NCBI GenBank assembly: GCA_002256685.1
Contig: NQJH01000145.1
Span: forward strand, 1 to 8,054
Source: Methylococcaceae bacterium NSP1-2
GTDB taxonomy: Bacteria > Pseudomonadota > Gammaproteobacteria > Methylococcales > Methylomonadaceae
Length of the DNA stretch: 8,054 nucleotides
Direction of reading: 5' to 3'
Shown here piece after piece: positions 6,520 through 8,054 of this stretch. Within the stretch, counting starts at the first letter, position 1. Every line of letters begins with the position of its first letter. A program made the position numbers and the translations under genes. The notes beneath the pieces were generated by a model. It ran no database searches, was not told the origin of the DNA, and saw only the letters and a list, made by a program, of their open reading frames with translations.

Positions 6520-7794
6520 ATGAGTAATGATAAGAACAGCAAAGACGATGATAAACTACTTTATTGTTCTTTTTGCGGTAAAAGTCAGCATGAAGTAAGA
6601 AAGCTTATCGCAGGACCTTCGGTTTATGTCTGTGATGAATGTGTAGAACTTTGTAACGATATCATAAAAGATGAACTACAAGATGATTCTTCCTCGTTTG
6701 GCGACAATGCGTTACCTAAGCCAAAAGAAATCAAAGAAGAACTTGATAATTATGTCATCGGGCAAGAGCGCGCTAAAAAGATTTTAGCGGTCGCCGTTTA
6801 TAATCACTATAAACGCTTGCGTAGCAAATCTAAAAAGGACAGTGTTGAATTAGCAAAAAGTAATATTTTGTTAATAGGACCGACCGGTTCAGGTAAAACC
6901 TTGTTAGCTGAAACGTTAGCACGGTTGCTGAATGTGCCTTTTACCATTGCCGATGCCACCACGCTAACCGAAGCCGGTTATGTGGGTGAAGACGTAGAAA
7001 ACATCATTCAAAAAATTCTGCAAAAATGCGATTACGATGTTGAAAAAGCAGAAACAGGCATCGTTTACATCGATGAAATTGATAAGATTTCTCGAAAATC
7101 CGATAATCCATCGATTACGCGTGATGTATCCGGCGAAGGTGTACAACAAGCTTTATTGAAACTGATTGAAGGCACGATTGCTTCCGTACCACCACAAGGC
7201 GGACGCAAACACCCTAATCAAGAATTTGTTCAAGTCAATACGGCTAATATTCTATTTATTGTTGGCGGCGCATTTGCTGGTTTAGATAAAGTCATTAAAT
7301 CGCGTTCTGAAAAAGGCGGCATTGGTTTTTCTGCTGAAGTAAAAACCAAAGACGAAAGTAAAAACGTCGGGCAATTGTTTGCGGAAGTTGAATCGGAAGA
7401 TTTAATTAAATACGGCTTGATTCCTGAATTTGTCGGCAGATTACCGATTGTTGCCACTTTAGAAGAATTAGACGAACAAGCATTGATACAAATCTTAACT
7501 GAGCCTAAAAATGCCCTGATCAAACAATATAAACATTTGTTTGAAATGGAAGGCGCGGAATTGGAATTTCGAGAAGATTCACTCAGTGCGATTGCCAAAA
7601 AAGCAATGGAAAGAAAGACCGGCGCGAGAGGGCTACGCACTATTGTGGAAAATGTATTACTCAATACTATGTACGAATTGCCATCGGACACTAATATTTG
7701 CAAGGTCGTGGTTGATGAAAGCGTTATTTTGGGTACATCTGAACCGTTTTTAGTTTATGAAACCGAAAAGAAAAAAGCCGCTGCTGAATCCTAA
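6520..7794 (+). CDS. clpX: ATP-dependent unfoldase ClpX, specificity subunit of ClpXP
   Basis: ClpX is a hexameric AAA+ unfoldase that recognises tagged substrates (such as ssrA-tagged proteins) and threads them into ClpP. The 424-residue product equals E. coli ClpX in length. The N-terminal zinc domain has C16-x2-C19 and C38-x2-C41. The AAA+ module has Walker A GPTGSGKT (120-127), pore loop GYVG (153-156), Walker B IVYIDEID (181-188), the RKH substrate loop (229-231), the arginine finger R307 (EFVGRLP) and sensor-2 R370 (GARGLR). The ClpP-docking loop IGF (268-270) is present, so it should pair with the adjacent ClpP. AGGGGG (6509-6514) lies 5 bases before the ATG. The 73-bp gap after clpP has no clear terminator or promoter, so it is probably in the same operon. 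A strong terminator follows. Confidence 0.98.
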   Translation: MSNDKNSKDDDKLLYCSFCGKSQHEVRKLIAGPSVYVCDECVELCNDIIKDELQDDSSSFGDNALPKPKEIKEELDNYVIGQERAKKILAVAVYNHYKRLRSKSKKDSVELAKSNILLIGPTGSGKTLLAETLARLLNVPFTIADATTLTEAGYVGEDVENIIQKILQKCDYDVEKAETGIVYIDEIDKISRKSDNPSITRDVSGEGVQQALLKLIEGTIASVPPQGGRKHPNQEFVQVNTANILFIVGGAFAGLDKVIKSRSEKGGIGFSAEVKTKDESKNVGQLFAEVESEDLIKYGLIPEFVGRLPIVATLEELDEQALIQILTEPKNALIKQYKHLFEMEGAELEFREDSLSAIAKKAMERKTGARGLRTIVENVLLNTMYELPSDTNICKVVVDESVILGTSEPFLVYETEKKKAAAES

Positions 7795-7812
7795 TATAAC
7801 TTGCTAGACGTT

Positions 7813-7848
7813 AAAAAAAGGAGCTTTTTGTAAAGCTCCTTTTTTTTT
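7813..7848 (+). terminator. Intrinsic terminator after clpX
   Basis: GGAGCTTT (7820-7827) pairs with AAAGCTCC (7832-7839) around a TTGT loop. The stem is flanked by seven As on the left and nine Ts on the right, which can extend pairing and supply the U-tract. It sits 19 bases after the clpX stop and separates clpX from lon. The A-tract means it could also act on transcripts from the other strand, though no gene there needs it. Confidence 0.92.
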
Positions 7849-7881
7849 GAGTGTAAAAATTACAAAATTAAGCGTTGCCTC

Positions 7882-7910
7882 CTTGCTATTTCACACGCCG
7901 CCCTCATAAT
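7882..7910 (+). promoter_or_regulatory. Candidate heat-shock (sigma-32-like) promoter of lon
   Basis: CCTTGCTA (-35-like CTTG core at 7882-7885) is followed after about 13 bases by CCCTCATAAT (7901-7910). This resembles the sigma-32 pattern CTTGAA - 13 to 15 bases - CCCCATnT, and lon is a classic member of that regulon. The match is imperfect at both elements. The CATAAT at 7905-7910 could instead serve a sigma-70 promoter, but no -35 is well spaced for it. A leader of roughly 30 nt to the GTG start would result. Confidence 0.45.
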
Positions 7911-7944
7911 TGCTACATCTTAAATTGTGTTACAGGTATTCTTT

Positions 7945-8054
7945 GTGGAAACGCTCCCAACAACAGATGTATTAATTCCGGTCTTACCGCTTAGGGATGT
8001 GGTGGTTTACCCACACATGGTTATTCCTTTATTTGTCGGTAGAGAAAAATCAAT
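7945..8054 (+). CDS. lon: ATP-dependent Lon protease, N-terminal fragment (3' end outside window)
   Basis: Lon is a cytosolic AAA+ serine protease that removes misfolded and short-lived regulatory proteins. Only the first 36 codons and part of the next are present, but they are diagnostic: LIPVLPLRDVVVYPHMVIP followed by LFVGREKSI is the start of the Lon substrate-binding (LAN/PUA-like) domain and nearly matches E. coli Lon. Translation probably starts at GTG 7945, 8 bases after AGG at 7934-7936, placing eight residues before IPVLPL, close to E. coli. An in-frame GTG at 7927 is the only upstream alternative before the stop at 7921-7923, and it has no ribosome site. There is no ATG start. The terminator after clpX and a candidate heat-shock promoter suggest separate transcription. 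Confidence 0.93.
   Translation, partial: METLPTTDVLIPVLPLRDVVVYPHMVIPLFVGREKS

Noticed and set aside
7230..7703. 157-codon minus-strand frame inside clpX, and other minus-strand frames at 252-470, 2634-2948, 4001-4183, 5547-5732 and 6964-7149
   Set aside because: All lie opposite well-recognised coding sequence and give low-complexity or unremarkable peptides. They are shadows of the real genes.
7541..7753. 70-codon plus-strand frame inside the 3' part of clpX
   Set aside because: It is out of frame within the conserved ClpX C-terminal region and has no start context.

Overview
The window looks like chromosomal DNA from a gammaproteobacterium of moderately low GC. Every gene is on the + strand. 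Two things point to this group: the order tig-clpP-clpX-lon, and products close to the E. coli proteins. ClpX is 424 residues with its key residues at E. coli numbering, trigger factor is 433 residues, and the Lon N-terminus is nearly E. coli-like. A methanotroph or sulfur-oxidiser type lineage is possible, but that is inference only.

Region 1 (1-3226) concerns inorganic anions, probably bicarbonate. It opens with the C-terminal part of a SulP-family permease ending in a STAS-like domain. After a 79-bp gap holding a long imperfect palindrome comes a second SulP gene, originally fused to a beta-carbonic anhydrase. This second gene is broken by two internal deletions. One, of about 73 nt, lies at the membrane/STAS junction. 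The other, of about 11 nt, removes the carbonic anhydrase His-x-x-Cys zinc-ligand motif. The rest of the gene is still open and well conserved, so the decay looks recent (or, less likely, is an assembly artefact).

Region 2 (3227-4226) holds a likely promoter and a stand-alone radical SAM protein with a clear CxxxCxxC cluster motif, resembling the COG0731 group; its substrate is unknown. Region 3 (4246-4426) is a complete tRNA-Leu(UAG) unit with promoter, tRNA with encoded CCA, and a strong intrinsic terminator.

Region 4 (4487-8054) is the protein-quality-control cluster. Trigger factor folds nascent chains at the ribosome. ClpP and ClpX form the ATP-dependent ClpXP protease. A terminator follows clpX, and lon, with its own possible heat-shock promoter and a GTG start, runs off the right edge.

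No mobile element, CRISPR array or unknown multi-gene system is visible. The most informative feature is the damaged SulP-carbonic anhydrase fusion beside an apparently intact SulP paralogue.
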